Shown one piece after another: positions 43,821-55,022 of a stretch of DNA of 64,000 nucleotides. Below the pieces are notes generated by a model. It saw nothing but the letters and a program-made list of their open reading frames with translations, ran no database searches and was not told the origin of the DNA. The DNA comes from Streptococcus pluranimalium. Lineage in GTDB: Bacteria; Bacillota; Bacilli; Lactobacillales; Streptococcaceae. The translations under genes were made by a program, and so were the position numbers. The first letter of the stretch is position 1. Every line of letters starts with the position of its first letter. The stretch is from NCBI RefSeq assembly GCF_002953735.1, contig NZ_CP025536.1, positions 626,001 to 690,000 of the forward strand, in the 5' to 3' direction.

Positions 43821-45692
43821 ATGAGTGATTTTATTGTTGAAAAATTAACCAAATCAGTGGGAGACAAGACTGTTTTTCAGGATATTTCTTTTATTATTCA
43901 TGATTTGGACCGCATTGGCATTATCGGTGTTAATGGGACGGGGAAAACGACCCTATTAGATGTTATCTCAGAAAGATTGGGTTTTGATGGTGATGTATCA
44001 CCCTTTATCAAGGCAAATGGCTATAAGATTTCTTATTTGACTCAGGAGCCTGAATTTGATGAGAATAAAACGGTCTTGGATACAGTTTTATCATCGGATC
44101 TGCGTGAAATGCGATTGATTCGTGATTACGAGGCTATTATGGCTAATTATTCGGAGGACAAACAGTCAGACCTGGAGAAAATCATGGCTGAAATGGATTC
44201 TCTTAACGCTTGGACTATCGAAAGCGACGTCAAGACGGTATTATCTAAACTTGGAATTTCTGATTTAACGCGAAAGGTTTCATCCTTATCAGGTGGCCTT
44301 CGTCGTCGTGTGCAATTGGCGCAAGTCTTACTTGGTGATGCGGATTTATTGCTATTGGATGAGCCGACCAACCACTTGGATATTGATACTATTGCCTGGT
44401 TGACTCATTTTTTGACCAATACTAAAAAAACAGTCCTGTTTATCACCCATGACCGTTATTTCTTGGATAATGTGGCAACACGCATTTTTGAATTAGATGA
44501 TAGTCGTTTGACGGAATACCAAGGGAATTATCAAGATTATGTGCGTCTGCGTGCGGAGCAGGACGAGCGTGATGCGGCTACCATGCATAAAAAGAAACAA
44601 CTCTATAAGCAAGAATTGGCATGGATGCGCACGCAACCGCAAGCGCGTGCGACCAAGCAACAGGCACGTATCAATCGTTTCCATGATTTGAAAAAAGATG
44701 TGCACCAAGACACTAGCTCAGAGGACTTGGAAATCAATTTTGAAACCAGCCGTATCGGGAAAAAAGTTGTCAATTTTGAACACGTTGACTTTTCATACGA
44801 TGACACCAAGCAAATCCTCTCTGACTTTAACCTAATTATCCAAAATAAGGATCGCATCGGGATTGTCGGAGACAACGGTGTTGGGAAGTCAACCTTGCTC
44901 AATTTGATGACGGGAGAATTGACGCCGACTGCTGGTAAGCTAGACATCGGTGAGACCATTCGTATCGGCTATTTCTCGCAGCAAATCAAGGATATGGACG
45001 AGAGTAAGCGCGTGATTTCTTATTTGCAGGAAGTGGCTGATGAGGTCAAGACGACTGTTGGGACGACCAGTATTAGTGAGCTTTTAGAGCAGTTCCTGTT
45101 TCCACGTTCAACTCATGGGACTCAGATTGCTAAGTTGTCCGGTGGAGAGAAAAAGCGTCTCTATCTCTTAAAGATTTTGATTGAAAAGCCAAATGTTCTT
45201 TTGCTAGACGAGCCGACCAATGATCTTGATATTGCGACCTTAACCGTTTTGGAAAATTTCTTATCAGGCTTTGCAGGTCCTGTGATTACGGTAAGTCACG
45301 ACCGTTACTTCTTGGATAAGGTTGCCAATAAAATCCTAGCTTTCGAAGATGGTCACATCAATGCCTTTTATGGTAACTATACGGATTATCTTGACGAAAA
45401 GGCATTTGAAGTTGATAGTGCTGCAATGATGGCGAAAGTTGAAGTACCAAAAACACAAAAAGTGCGCCAAGAGAAGAAACGTATGTCTTATTTTGAAAAG
45501 CAAGAGTGGGCAAGTATTGAAGAAGATATTGCTCAGTTGGAAGCAGAGATTGAGAGCATTGAAGCAGCCATGATAGAAAATGCTAGTCATTATGGTGAAT
45601 TAGCGACTTTACAGCGTGACTTAGATGCCAAAAATGAAACACTGCTTGAGAAATATGAACGTTATGAGTATTTAAGTGAGTTGGTTGATTGA
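43821..45692 (+). CDS. ABC-F family ATPase (Uup/EttA-like translation factor)
   Basis: 623 residues from ATG 43821, behind AAAAGGG; no membrane domain. Two ATPase domains: Walker A GVNGTGKTT and GDNGVGKST, signatures LSGGLRRRVQLAQ and LSGGEKKRLYLLK, Walker B plus cap DEPTNHLDIDT and DEPTNDLDIAT. The linker between them is the charged ribosome-contacting arm (KQELAWMRTQPQARATKQQA by parts). A C-terminal coiled coil (about 560-620) is typical of Uup. ABC-F proteins of this class rescue stalled ribosomes; antibiotic resistance is not implied. Confidence 0.9.
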   Translation: MSDFIVEKLTKSVGDKTVFQDISFIIHDLDRIGIIGVNGTGKTTLLDVISERLGFDGDVSPFIKANGYKISYLTQEPEFDENKTVLDTVLSSDLREMRLIRDYEAIMANYSEDKQSDLEKIMAEMDSLNAWTIESDVKTVLSKLGISDLTRKVSSLSGGLRRRVQLAQVLLGDADLLLLDEPTNHLDIDTIAWLTHFLTNTKKTVLFITHDRYFLDNVATRIFELDDSRLTEYQGNYQDYVRLRAEQDERDAATMHKKKQLYKQELAWMRTQPQARATKQQARINRFHDLKKDVHQDTSSEDLEINFETSRIGKKVVNFEHVDFSYDDTKQILSDFNLIIQNKDRIGIVGDNGVGKSTLLNLMTGELTPTAGKLDIGETIRIGYFSQQIKDMDESKRVISYLQEVADEVKTTVGTTSISELLEQFLFPRSTHGTQIAKLSGGEKKRLYLLKILIEKPNVLLLDEPTNDLDIATLTVLENFLSGFAGPVITVSHDRYFLDKVANKILAFEDGHINAFYGNYTDYLDEKAFEVDSAAMMAKVEVPKTQKVRQEKKRMSYFEKQEWASIEEDIAQLEAEIESIEAAMIENASHYGELATLQRDLDAKNETLLEKYERYEYLSELVD

Positions 45693-45707
45693 GGTAGGAG
45701 GATAAAA

Positions 45708-46181
45708 ATGACTTATTTATCTCATTTTGGTGTTTATGGTATCTGTATTAAGGACGGTAAGTTATGATGTGTCCGTAAAAATAGAGGACCTTACAAGGGG
45801 CGTTATGACTTACCGGGTGGTAGTCAGGAATCTGGTGAAAGTTTACTGGAAACACTTGAGAGAGAACTAAAAGAAGAAACGGGATTTGAACTCAAAGTTT
45901 CTTCTCATAATCGTATTTTTGACACTTTTGTTAAAGCAAAAGGAGAACAGGAGACAGTTCATCACATTTTTGCGGTTTATGATATTGAGATCAACGATGT
46001 TCCTATCCAGAAGCTTGCTAGCCATTTAGAAACTGGAGAAATGAATGATTCAAAAGGTTTTGAGTGGGTCGATCTTGATCAATTAACGCCTCAAAATGCC
46101 TCTCCACTTATCCTAAAACTATTAGATCCACATTTAAAAGCCAGCTATTTTTTAGACTGGGAAATCTTATCAGAAGGTTAA
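45708..46181 (+). pseudogene. Nudix hydrolase with one in-frame TGA
   Basis: An otherwise intact 157-codon gene with ATG 45708 after AGGAGG and stop TAA 46179-46181. Codon 20 is TGA (45765-45767), between KDGKL and CVRKNRG; one base change from TTA (Leu) would explain it. The nudix box is perfect: GSQESGESLLETLERELKEE, then TGF. The substrate would be a nucleoside diphosphate derivative, 8-oxo-dGTP type by position of the box. Only 3 nt separate it from the MATE gene, so ribosomes stopping at codon 20 may lower MATE expression. Confidence 0.85.
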
Positions 46182-46184
46182 ACA

Positions 46185-47552
46185 ATGTATCAAACAGAAA
46201 ACTTAAAGGAAAAACTCAATTTGTTTCTCAAATTGTTTTTCCCTATTTTAATTTATCAATTTGCCAATTTTTCGGCTACTTTTATTGACACCATGATGAC
46301 GGGAAAATATAGCACGATTGATTTGGCAGGCGTTTCCATGGCAGGAAGCCTGTGGAATCCTTTCTTTACCTTATTAACAGGTATTGTGTCAGCCTTGGTT
46401 CCTATTATTGGGCAACATTTAGGAAAGGGAAATCGTCATAAAATCAAGGATGACTTTCATCAGTTTATTTATATTGGCTTGATGTTGTCAGCTGTACTTT
46501 GGATTCTGGTACGTTTTGGAGCTATTCCAGCTTTGGCATATTTTAATCTGGAATCTTCTGTCGTGACTATTGGACAAGAGTATTTGTCATGGATGTCAGT
46601 CGGTATTTTGCCGTTTCTCTTATTTAGTGTCTGTCGATCTTTCTTTGATTCTTTAGGTCTCACTAAAGTTTCCATGTACCTCATGTTGCTCTTGTTGCCC
46701 TTTAATTCCTTTTTTAATTATATTTTGATTTATGGGAAATTAGGGCTTCCTGAAATGGGAGGAGCAGGTGCTGGATTAGGAACAGCTTTAGCCTATTGGC
46801 TGCTTTTATTAGTAGTCATTGCAGTGATGCTGGTTCATCCGACAATTAAGTCTTTCCAAGTCTGGCAATGGACAGCTCCCAATCGAAAATTATTGAAACA
46901 AGGTTTTTTATTGGGACTTCCAATTGGTTTACAGATTTTTGCAGAAGTGGCTATTTTTGCGACGGTCGGTCTTTTCATGGCTAAGTTTTCGACAGAAATC
47001 ATCTCAGCTCATCAATCTGCTATGAACTTTACAACCCTACTCTATGCCTTTCCACTTAGCATTTCCATCACCATGCCTATTGCTATTTCCTTTGAGATTG
47101 GAGCAGGTGATGACAAAGCCGCTCGTGATTTTGCAAAAATTGGGCGTTTGACAGCAATGCTATTTGCAATTGTGACCTTGACTTTCCTATATTTCTTTAG
47201 AGCACAAGTGGCATACCTTTATGGATCAGGAGATACCTTTATCCAGCTAACGACAGAGTTCTTGATTTATGCTTTCTTCTTCCAATTGGCGGATGCCTTC
47301 GCAGCTCCAATTCAGGGGATTTTGAGAGGCTACAAGGATACCACTTATCCCTTTGTGATAGGTGTTTCTGCTTACTGGGCGATTGCACTTCCAGTGGGAT
47401 GGGGGCTCGATTTGATGACGACCTTGGGACCAAAAGCCTATTGGATTGGACTAATTGCTGGACTCTTTTCTTGTGGTATCCTCCTACGGTTGCGTATGGC
47501 TCATATCGAGAAGCGTTATAAGACTGGCAATCCTTTAGAAAGAGTGGTGTAA
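46185..47552 (+). CDS. MATE family efflux transporter
   Basis: 455 residues, twelve hydrophobic segments in two homologous halves. The MatE repeat starts are visible in FIDTMMTGKYSTIDLAGVSM (about 33-52) and in GLFMAKFSTEIISAHQSAMN (about 262-281). Such carriers export cationic drugs or metabolites with Na+ or H+. ATG is 3 nt after the nudix gene; no clear ribosome binding site of its own except GAAGG. Followed 3 nt later by an acetyltransferase gene. Confidence 0.9.
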   Translation: MYQTENLKEKLNLFLKLFFPILIYQFANFSATFIDTMMTGKYSTIDLAGVSMAGSLWNPFFTLLTGIVSALVPIIGQHLGKGNRHKIKDDFHQFIYIGLMLSAVLWILVRFGAIPALAYFNLESSVVTIGQEYLSWMSVGILPFLLFSVCRSFFDSLGLTKVSMYLMLLLLPFNSFFNYILIYGKLGLPEMGGAGAGLGTALAYWLLLLVVIAVMLVHPTIKSFQVWQWTAPNRKLLKQGFLLGLPIGLQIFAEVAIFATVGLFMAKFSTEIISAHQSAMNFTTLLYAFPLSISITMPIAISFEIGAGDDKAARDFAKIGRLTAMLFAIVTLTFLYFFRAQVAYLYGSGDTFIQLTTEFLIYAFFFQLADAFAAPIQGILRGYKDTTYPFVIGVSAYWAIALPVGWGLDLMTTLGPKAYWIGLIAGLFSCGILLRLRMAHIEKRYKTGNPLERVV

Positions 47553-47555
47553 GGG

Positions 47556-48035
47556 ATGGAGATTAGACCTATTCAGTCAGGGGATAATAAACAAATGGCT
47601 AGGATTATCCGTGATAGTTTGGAAGCAGTGGGACTTGATAAACCAGGAACAGCTTATTTTGAGCCATCATTAGATGATTTGGCTAAGGCCTATGGACAGG
47701 ATCAGTCATCAGCTTACTTTGTGGTAGTCGAAAATGATCAGGTCTTAGGTGGTGCTGGCTTTGGTAAAATTACAGACGCTATTAGTGAACTTCAAAAATG
47801 TTATGTTCTAGAAAATGCTAGAGGTCAGGGAATAGGACGGAAATTATTGGAGCAAGTTATCGTATCATCTGGAGAGGCTGGGTATGATAAGATATATTTA
47901 GAAACTACAGAAGTCTTGGCACAAGCCCTGAGTTTATATGAAAGTTTAGAGTTTAAACATATGGATGCACCCATAGCTAACGACAATGGGCACCATGCTA
48001 TGACGATTTGGATGATGAAAGATTTAAAAAGATAA
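47556..48035 (+). CDS. GNAT family N-acetyltransferase
   Basis: 159 residues, full GNAT fold: N-terminal EIRPIQSGDNKQMARIIRDS, acetyl-CoA-binding VLENARGQGIGRKLLEQVI (about 88-106), and the C-terminal AQALSLYESLEFKHMD. Small-molecule or protein substrate not known. Likely translated from the nudix-MATE transcript. Confidence 0.85.
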   Translation: MEIRPIQSGDNKQMARIIRDSLEAVGLDKPGTAYFEPSLDDLAKAYGQDQSSAYFVVVENDQVLGGAGFGKITDAISELQKCYVLENARGQGIGRKLLEQVIVSSGEAGYDKIYLETTEVLAQALSLYESLEFKHMDAPIANDNGHHAMTIWMMKDLKR

Positions 48036-48071
48036 GATTTAGCAAAGAAGGTTTAATTAGGAGAGGAAAAT

Positions 48072-49814
48072 ATGGGATTAATATGGTCTTATTTAAAAAG
48101 ATACCCTAAGTGGTTGTTTTTAGATATTTTTGGAGCTTTTCTCTTCGTCGTTGTCAATTTAGGTCTGCCGACTATTTTGGCTCGGATGATTGATGAAGGG
48201 ATAAACACACGCAATGTTGACCGCCTCTATTTTTGGGGCTGGATGATGTTGGTTGTCGTTATTTTGGGGATTATTGGGCGGATTGTTTTGGCCTATGCTG
48301 CTGGAAAATTAACGACAACCATGATTCAAGACATGCGTAATGACATGTATGATAAGTTGCAAGACTATTCGCACAATGAATATGACAAGATTGGCGTTTC
48401 ATCTTTGGTAACCCGTATGACCAGTGATGCCTTTGTTTTAATGCAATTTGCGGAACAAAGTTTGCGTCTGGGTATGGTAACTCCGATGATGATGGTTTTC
48501 TCAGTGGTCATGATTTTTACCACTAGCCCATCTATGGCTTGGATCGTTGCGGTAGCTATTCCATTTTTAGCTTGGGTTGTAGCTTATGTGGCTATCAAGA
48601 CACGTCCGCTTTCTGAGAAACAACAAAAAACACTGGATAAGATTAACCAGTATGTTCGAGAGAATCTAACAGGTCTGCGTGTGATTCGTGCTTTTGCTCG
48701 TGAGGATTTCCAAGAGGAACGTTTCGACACGAAAAATAAGGCTTACTCGGAAACCTCTCAATCTCTCTTTATTCTGACAGGCTTGACCGAGCCTCTCTTT
48801 GTGCAAATTATTATTGCCATGATTGTGGCTATTGTTTGGTTTGCTCTTGATCCGTTGAGTAGGGGAGACTTGCAGATTGGTGATTTGGTTGCCTTTATTG
48901 AGTACAGTTTCCATGCTCTATTTTCTTTCTTGCTCTTTGCTAACCTCTTTACCATGTATCCTCGTATGGCAGTCTCAAGTCAGCGTATTGTTGAAGTGAT
49001 GGAGATGCCACTGTCCATTTCTAAAAATGAAGACGGGGTTAAGGAGACAGAAACGAAAGGTTACCTTGAGTTTGATAATGTGACCTTTGCCTATCCGGGT
49101 GAGACAGAATCACCAGTTTTGCATGATATTTCCTTCAAAACGAAACCGGGTGAAACCATTGCCTTTATTGGATCGACTGGTTCAGGGAAATCATCTCTGG
49201 TCAACTTGATTCCACGTTTTTATGATGTGACTTTTGGTCGCATTTTAGTGGATGGTGTTGATGTTAGAGACTATAACCTTAAAGCCCTTCGTCAAAAAGT
49301 TGGCTTTATTCCGCAGAAAGCTTTGCTCTTTACCGGAACAATCGGGGAAAACCTCAAATATGGGAAGGCTGATGCGACTGGATTAGAGCTTGATGAGGCC
49401 AGTGATGTTGCCCAAGCTAGAGAGTTTATCGATAGTCGCGAGGAGCGCTATGAAACGCACTTAGCTGAAGGCGGTTCCAATCTATCAGGTGGTCAGAAGC
49501 AACGCTTGTCCATTGCGCGTGCCATTGTTAAAAAGCCAGATATTTATATCTTTGACGATTCTTTCTCAGCGCTTGATTACAAGACCGATGCGACCCTTCG
49601 TCGTCGTTTGAAAGAAGTTACAGAAGATGCGACAGTTTTAATTGTGGCACAACGTGTTGGAACCATTATGGATGCTGACCAAATTATTGTCCTTGATGAG
49701 GGGGAGATTGTTGGTCGTGGTACTCATGAGGAACTAATGCTATCTAACGAGATTTATCGTGAAATCGCTAATTCTCAGCTTAACAACAAAAACTTAGAGG
49801 AGGGAGAAGCCTAA
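48072..49814 (+). CDS. Heterodimeric ABC exporter subunit with degenerate ATPase site
   Basis: 580 residues: six-helix exporter domain (about 1-320) and ATPase. Walker A GSTGSGKSS, signature LSGGQKQRLSIARAI. The residue after Walker B is Asp, not Glu (IYIFDDSFSALD), and the switch residue is Gln (VAQRVG) in place of His. That is the pattern of the non-catalytic partner in BmrC/LmrC/TM287-type heterodimers. Overlaps the partner gene by one base. Confidence 0.92.
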   Translation: MGLIWSYLKRYPKWLFLDIFGAFLFVVVNLGLPTILARMIDEGINTRNVDRLYFWGWMMLVVVILGIIGRIVLAYAAGKLTTTMIQDMRNDMYDKLQDYSHNEYDKIGVSSLVTRMTSDAFVLMQFAEQSLRLGMVTPMMMVFSVVMIFTTSPSMAWIVAVAIPFLAWVVAYVAIKTRPLSEKQQKTLDKINQYVRENLTGLRVIRAFAREDFQEERFDTKNKAYSETSQSLFILTGLTEPLFVQIIIAMIVAIVWFALDPLSRGDLQIGDLVAFIEYSFHALFSFLLFANLFTMYPRMAVSSQRIVEVMEMPLSISKNEDGVKETETKGYLEFDNVTFAYPGETESPVLHDISFKTKPGETIAFIGSTGSGKSSLVNLIPRFYDVTFGRILVDGVDVRDYNLKALRQKVGFIPQKALLFTGTIGENLKYGKADATGLELDEASDVAQAREFIDSREERYETHLAEGGSNLSGGQKQRLSIARAIVKKPDIYIFDDSFSALDYKTDATLRRRLKEVTEDATVLIVAQRVGTIMDADQIIVLDEGEIVGRGTHEELMLSNEIYREIANSQLNNKNLEEGEA

Positions 49815-51589
49815 TGATACATCAAACACATGCTTTTAAACGCCTCTGGTCCTATTTAAAACGTTATCAAGGGGCTGTCTATTGTGCTATCTTCCTTAAA
49901 TCTTTAGCAGCGATTATGAATGTTCTAGAGCCTTTTGTCTTAGGATTGATTATCACAGAGTTGACTAAAAATCTTCTTGATATGGCGAAAGGGGTCACTG
50001 GTGCTCATATCAATGTTGAGTACATCGTTTGGGTATTAGGAATTTATGCTTTCAGAGCTTTCATTTATGAAATTGGCGCTTATGGTTCTAACTATTTTAT
50101 GACTAAGGCTGTCCAAAAGAGTATTAGGGATTTGCGACGTGATCTCAGTCAAAAAATCAATGGGATTCCCGTATCTTACTTTGATAAACACCAGTTCGGT
50201 GATATGTTAGGGCGTTTTACGAATGATGTGGAGACTGTTTCTAACGCTTTACAACAGAGTTTTTTACAGATTGTCAACGCCTTTTTAAGCATCATCTTGG
50301 TTGTGGTGATGGTGATTTACCTTAACTGGAAACTTTCTATTTTTGTAATCTTGATGATTCCTTTGACTTATTTTACAGCGCAGGCGATTGTCAAAAAATC
50401 ACAACCTTACTTCAAGAAACAAGCCAATGCATTAGGTGATATGAATGGTTTTGTTCAAGAAAAGTTAACGGGCTTTAATGTCTTGAAGCTCTATGGTCGA
50501 GAAGAAGCTTCAGCTGAGGAATTTCGTCAAATCACTAAAAATCTTCAAGAAGTTGGTTTTAAGGCTAGCTTTATCTCAGGGATGATGATGCCAGTTTTGC
50601 ATGCTATTTCGGATGGTATTTACTTGATATTAGCTATTTTTGGTGGACTTCAAGTTATTTCTGGTCAAATGACTATAGGTAATCTTCAGGCCTTTGTCCA
50701 ATACACTTGGCAGATTTCCCAACCTATCCAGACCATTTCTCAACTAGCAGGATTGCTCCAAAGTGCTAAATCATCTTTGGACCGTATCTTTGCTGTTATT
50801 GATGAAGAGGATGAGAGTAATCAAGTTATGGAAGAGTTGGAACATGATTTGACTGGTCAGGTCAGCTTTAATCATGTTGACTTTGAATATGTTGAGAATA
50901 AACCACTTATTCGTGATTTTAATCTTGATGTGAAACCGGGGGAAATGATTGCTATCGTTGGTCCGACAGGTGCAGGTAAGACAACTCTGATTAATCTCCT
51001 CATGCGTTTCTACGATGTCACATCAGGAGCTATCACAGTTGATGGTCATGACATTAGAAATCTTTCGCGTCAAGAATTCCGTCAGCAATTTGGTATGGTT
51101 TTACAAGATGCTTGGTTATACGAAGGTACTATCCAAGAAAACCTACGTTTTGGAAATCTCAATGCGACTGATGAGGACATTATAGAAGCTGCTAAGGCTG
51201 CTAATGTGGATCACTTTATCCGAACCTTGCCGGGTGGTTATAAGACGGAGATGAACCAAGAATCAAGCAATATCTCACAAGGTCAGAAACAGCTTTTGAC
51301 CATTGCGCGTGCGCTTTTAGCTGATCCGAAAATCTTGATTTTGGACGAAGCAACTTCATCTGTTGATACACGTCTGGAGTTACTGATTCAAAAAGCCATG
51401 AGGCGTTTGATGCAAGGACGTACCAGTTTTGTTATCGCTCACCGCCTGTCAACCATTCAAGAAGCTGATAAAATTTTAGTACTTAAAGATGGTCAAATCA
51501 TCGAACAAGGTAACCATGATAGCCTTCTGGCTGATAAAGGCTTCTATCATGATCTTTACATGAGCCAATTTGCTAGCCAAGAAGACTAG
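49814..51589 (+). CDS. Heterodimeric ABC exporter subunit, catalytic partner
   Basis: 591 residues: membrane domain and ATPase with complete motifs: Walker A GPTGAGKTT, Walker B with catalytic Glu LILDEATSSVD, switch His in IAHRLSTI. The signature is ISQGQKQLLTIARAL, with S-Q-G in place of S-G-G, which lowers the partner's site in such dimers. Exports drugs or lipids (LmrCD/BmrCD/SatAB class). A terminator follows immediately. Confidence 0.92.
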   Translation: MIHQTHAFKRLWSYLKRYQGAVYCAIFLKSLAAIMNVLEPFVLGLIITELTKNLLDMAKGVTGAHINVEYIVWVLGIYAFRAFIYEIGAYGSNYFMTKAVQKSIRDLRRDLSQKINGIPVSYFDKHQFGDMLGRFTNDVETVSNALQQSFLQIVNAFLSIILVVVMVIYLNWKLSIFVILMIPLTYFTAQAIVKKSQPYFKKQANALGDMNGFVQEKLTGFNVLKLYGREEASAEEFRQITKNLQEVGFKASFISGMMMPVLHAISDGIYLILAIFGGLQVISGQMTIGNLQAFVQYTWQISQPIQTISQLAGLLQSAKSSLDRIFAVIDEEDESNQVMEELEHDLTGQVSFNHVDFEYVENKPLIRDFNLDVKPGEMIAIVGPTGAGKTTLINLLMRFYDVTSGAITVDGHDIRNLSRQEFRQQFGMVLQDAWLYEGTIQENLRFGNLNATDEDIIEAAKAANVDHFIRTLPGGYKTEMNQESSNISQGQKQLLTIARALLADPKILILDEATSSVDTRLELLIQKAMRRLMQGRTSFVIAHRLSTIQEADKILVLKDGQIIEQGNHDSLLADKGFYHDLYMSQFASQED

Positions 51590-51595
51590 GAGCTT

Positions 51596-51624
51596 AAGCA
51601 TTGACGATGATGTCAATGCTTTTT
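51596..51624 (+). terminator. Terminator of the ABC exporter operon
   Basis: AAGCATTGAC (51596-51605), loop GATGAT, GTCAATGCTT (51612-51621), TTT. Confidence 0.85.
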
Positions 51625-51757
51625 GTGATGCTTCAATTCCGTTTTTCGATGAGAGAAACAAGAAGACCATTACTTAAGCGGGTGGCTGACAAATTTTTGA
51701 TGGTCTATGTTGTTGCTATCTTTATGATCTTTTTAAGAAAAGGTTTTCAAAATTATT

Positions 51758-51786
51758 TTGTCAGACTTCTTTTGATTTGTTATAAT
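51758..51786 (+). promoter_or_regulatory. Promoter of the antiterminator gene
   Basis: TTGTCA (51758-51763), 17 nt, TATAAT (51781-51786) with TG at 51778 (extended -10). Confidence 0.75.
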
Positions 51787-51814
51787 AAATGGAATGGATA
51801 AGATGGGGGAAGAC

Positions 51815-52657
51815 ATGATCATTGAAAAAGTCTATAATAACAACGTTATTCAAGTGAAGGATGAATCTGGGCAAGAATTGATTGTCATGGGGCGAGGCCT
51901 AGGTTTCCAGAAAAAAGTTGGTGATATGATTGATCAAACGAAGATTGAAAAAGTCTTTACCCTACAAAGTGAGCAGACTTCTTCTGACCTCTCTGACCTC
52001 TATGAACAGTTACCAGATAAGGAACTTAATCTCTTCGTCTATTTGATAGATAGGGCTGAAAAAGCACTTGAACTGACCTTTGATAGTCATTTGCACTTGT
52101 CATTAACCGACCATTTACATTTTATGGTCGTCAGAATGAGACAAGGGGTCTCCATTTCCAATCCACTAGCTTGGGAAGTTCGAAAATTTTATCCTAAAGA
52201 ATATCAGGTGGCTAAAGATATGATTGCTCGTTTGAGTGAGGAATTGAAACTTTCTATTCCAGATGATGAGGCATCATCAATCGCTCTTCATTTTATCAAT
52301 GCCCAGTCTGAAAGTGGCGGGATTAGTAAATCTCAAAGAAGTACTCGCATGGTCATTGATATTTTGGAAATTGTCCGTTTGCATTTTGGGCAAATGGTGG
52401 CAGAAGATAGTATCTCTTATAATCGATTTGTGACGCATTTGCAGTATTTTTCTCAGCGTGTGATTAATGGTGTGGTGCAAGGATCAAATGATGCCTTCTT
52501 ATATGACCAAGTGAAACAGAATTACCCTGATAGCTTTTCATGTACGCAAAAGATTGCTCATTATGTTAAAGAACATTATGATTTCGAGATGAGCATCGAT
52601 GAGAAAGTTTATTTGACCATTCACATTCAAAGAATGGAAGACAGTAAAAATAGTTAA
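51815..52657 (+). CDS. licT: LicT/BglG-type transcriptional antiterminator
   Basis: 280 residues from ATG 51815 behind GGGGGA; an upstream ATG at 51794 lacks a ribosome binding site. N-terminal CAT RNA-binding domain (MIIEKVYNNNVIQVKDESGQ, about 1-55), then PRD1 (about 65-170, His in DHLHFMVVRM) and PRD2 (about 175-278, HFGQM and HIQRM). Phosphorylated by HPr and by EIIBgl; when active it binds the RAT just downstream and lets transcription enter the PTS gene. Confidence 0.93.
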   Translation: MIIEKVYNNNVIQVKDESGQELIVMGRGLGFQKKVGDMIDQTKIEKVFTLQSEQTSSDLSDLYEQLPDKELNLFVYLIDRAEKALELTFDSHLHLSLTDHLHFMVVRMRQGVSISNPLAWEVRKFYPKEYQVAKDMIARLSEELKLSIPDDEASSIALHFINAQSESGGISKSQRSTRMVIDILEIVRLHFGQMVAEDSISYNRFVTHLQYFSQRVINGVVQGSNDAFLYDQVKQNYPDSFSCTQKIAHYVKEHYDFEMSIDEKVYLTIHIQRMEDSKNS

Positions 52658-52658
52658 T

Positions 52659-52683
52659 AAAATAGCTGAAAGGCTATTTTTTT
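52659..52683 (+). terminator. Terminator after the antiterminator gene
   Basis: AAAATAGC (52659-52666), loop TGAAAG, GCTATTTT (52673-52680), T run to 52683. Confidence 0.8.
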
Positions 52684-52758
52684 GCACCTTGTTAAGTGAG
52701 CTTTGGAATAATCAAGCCAGAAAATCATTTGCTTTGAAGAATCTTTAGAAAAAATATA

Positions 52759-52772
52759 AAAAAGCGCTTGCA
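52759..52772 (+). promoter_or_regulatory. cre site overlapping the bglP -35 box
   Basis: AAAAAGCGCTTGCA fits the cre consensus at 11 of 14 positions, including the central RCGY. It covers most of the -35 TTGCAT, so CcpA would exclude RNA polymerase. Confidence 0.6.
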
Positions 52773-52799
52773 TTATTCAGATAAGTCTGTTATTATAAT
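52768..52799 (+). promoter_or_regulatory. Promoter of bglP
   Basis: TTGCAT (52768-52773) with TATTAT at 52791-52796 (17-nt spacer); an overlapping TATAAT lies at 52794-52799. The start would fall just before the RAT. Confidence 0.65.
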
Positions 52800-52810
52800 A
52801 GACATTAGAT

Positions 52811-52839
52811 GGATTGTTACTGGTCAAGCAGGCAAAACC
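52811..52839 (+). promoter_or_regulatory. RAT: ribonucleic antiterminator target of LicT
   Basis: GGATTGTTACTGGTCAAGCA followed by GGCAAAACC agrees with the BglG/LicT target. Its 3' end (AAAACC) is also the 5' arm of the terminator, so the two structures exclude each other. Confidence 0.88.
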
Positions 52840-52915
52840 TAAATAAATACAAGATAAACAAGGCAGCGGTCTTAGGACATGTTGGCGGTTTATTTGGTAT
52901 TTGTTTAGGTTTTTT
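52834..52915 (+). terminator. Conditional terminator in the bglP leader
   Basis: AAAACCTAAATAAATAC (52834-52850) pairs with GTATTTGTTTAGGTTTT (52897-52913), one wobble; the T run reaches 52915. The long apical part contains a further ATAAAC/GTTTAT pairing. Together with the RAT it makes the on/off switch. Confidence 0.85.
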
Positions 52916-52925
52916 GTTTGCCTAA

Positions 52926-54872
<1,947 letters not shown>

Positions 54873-54880
54873 CATCATGG

Positions 54881-54907
54881 AATCCTTCCTTCGGGAGGGA
54901 TTTTTTT
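54881..54907 (+). terminator. Terminator of bglP
   Basis: AATCCTTCC (54881-54889), stable TTCG tetraloop, GGAGGGATT (54894-54902), T run to 54907. Confidence 0.88.
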
Positions 54908-54942
54908 GTTAAATAAATATCTAAAATTTTATTTAATAGTTA

Positions 54943-54971
54943 TTGACAAAATATAAAATAAAGTTTATTAT
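54943..54971 (+). promoter_or_regulatory. Promoter of the small gene-MFS-regulator operon
   Basis: TTGACA (54943-54948), 17 nt, TATTAT (54966-54971). Confidence 0.75.
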
Positions 54972-54984
54972 TTATTTAAATAAA
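54971..54984. promoter_or_regulatory. Perfect AT palindrome at the start of transcription
   Basis: TTTATTTAAATAAA (54971-54984) is a perfect 14-bp dyad that begins in the -10 box and covers the expected start site. Likely operator of the ArsR-type regulator encoded at the end of the operon; AT-rich dyads are typical for that family. Confidence 0.5.
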
Positions 54985-55022
54985 AATTCAATAAACATTG
55001 AAATTGTTTTAAGGAGATAGCT

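Noticed and set aside
43821..45692. ABC-F protein as an antibiotic-resistance factor
   Set aside because: The C-terminal coiled coil and core genomic context fit housekeeping Uup/EttA-type factors; nothing points to a resistance subfamily.
45765..45767. TGA as selenocysteine codon in the nudix gene
   Set aside because: Nudix enzymes do not need selenocysteine, no SECIS-like hairpin is evident right after the codon, and streptococci lack the machinery; a TTA to TGA change is simpler.
48072..49814. Defective ABC transporter because of the Asp after Walker B
   Set aside because: The change is the normal asymmetric site of heterodimeric exporters; the partner at 49814-51589 keeps the catalytic Glu and His.
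51601..51801. 66-codon plus-strand frame with a hydrophobic stretch
   Set aside because: It starts inside the ABC exporter terminator from a TTG, without a ribosome binding site, and runs through the next promoter.
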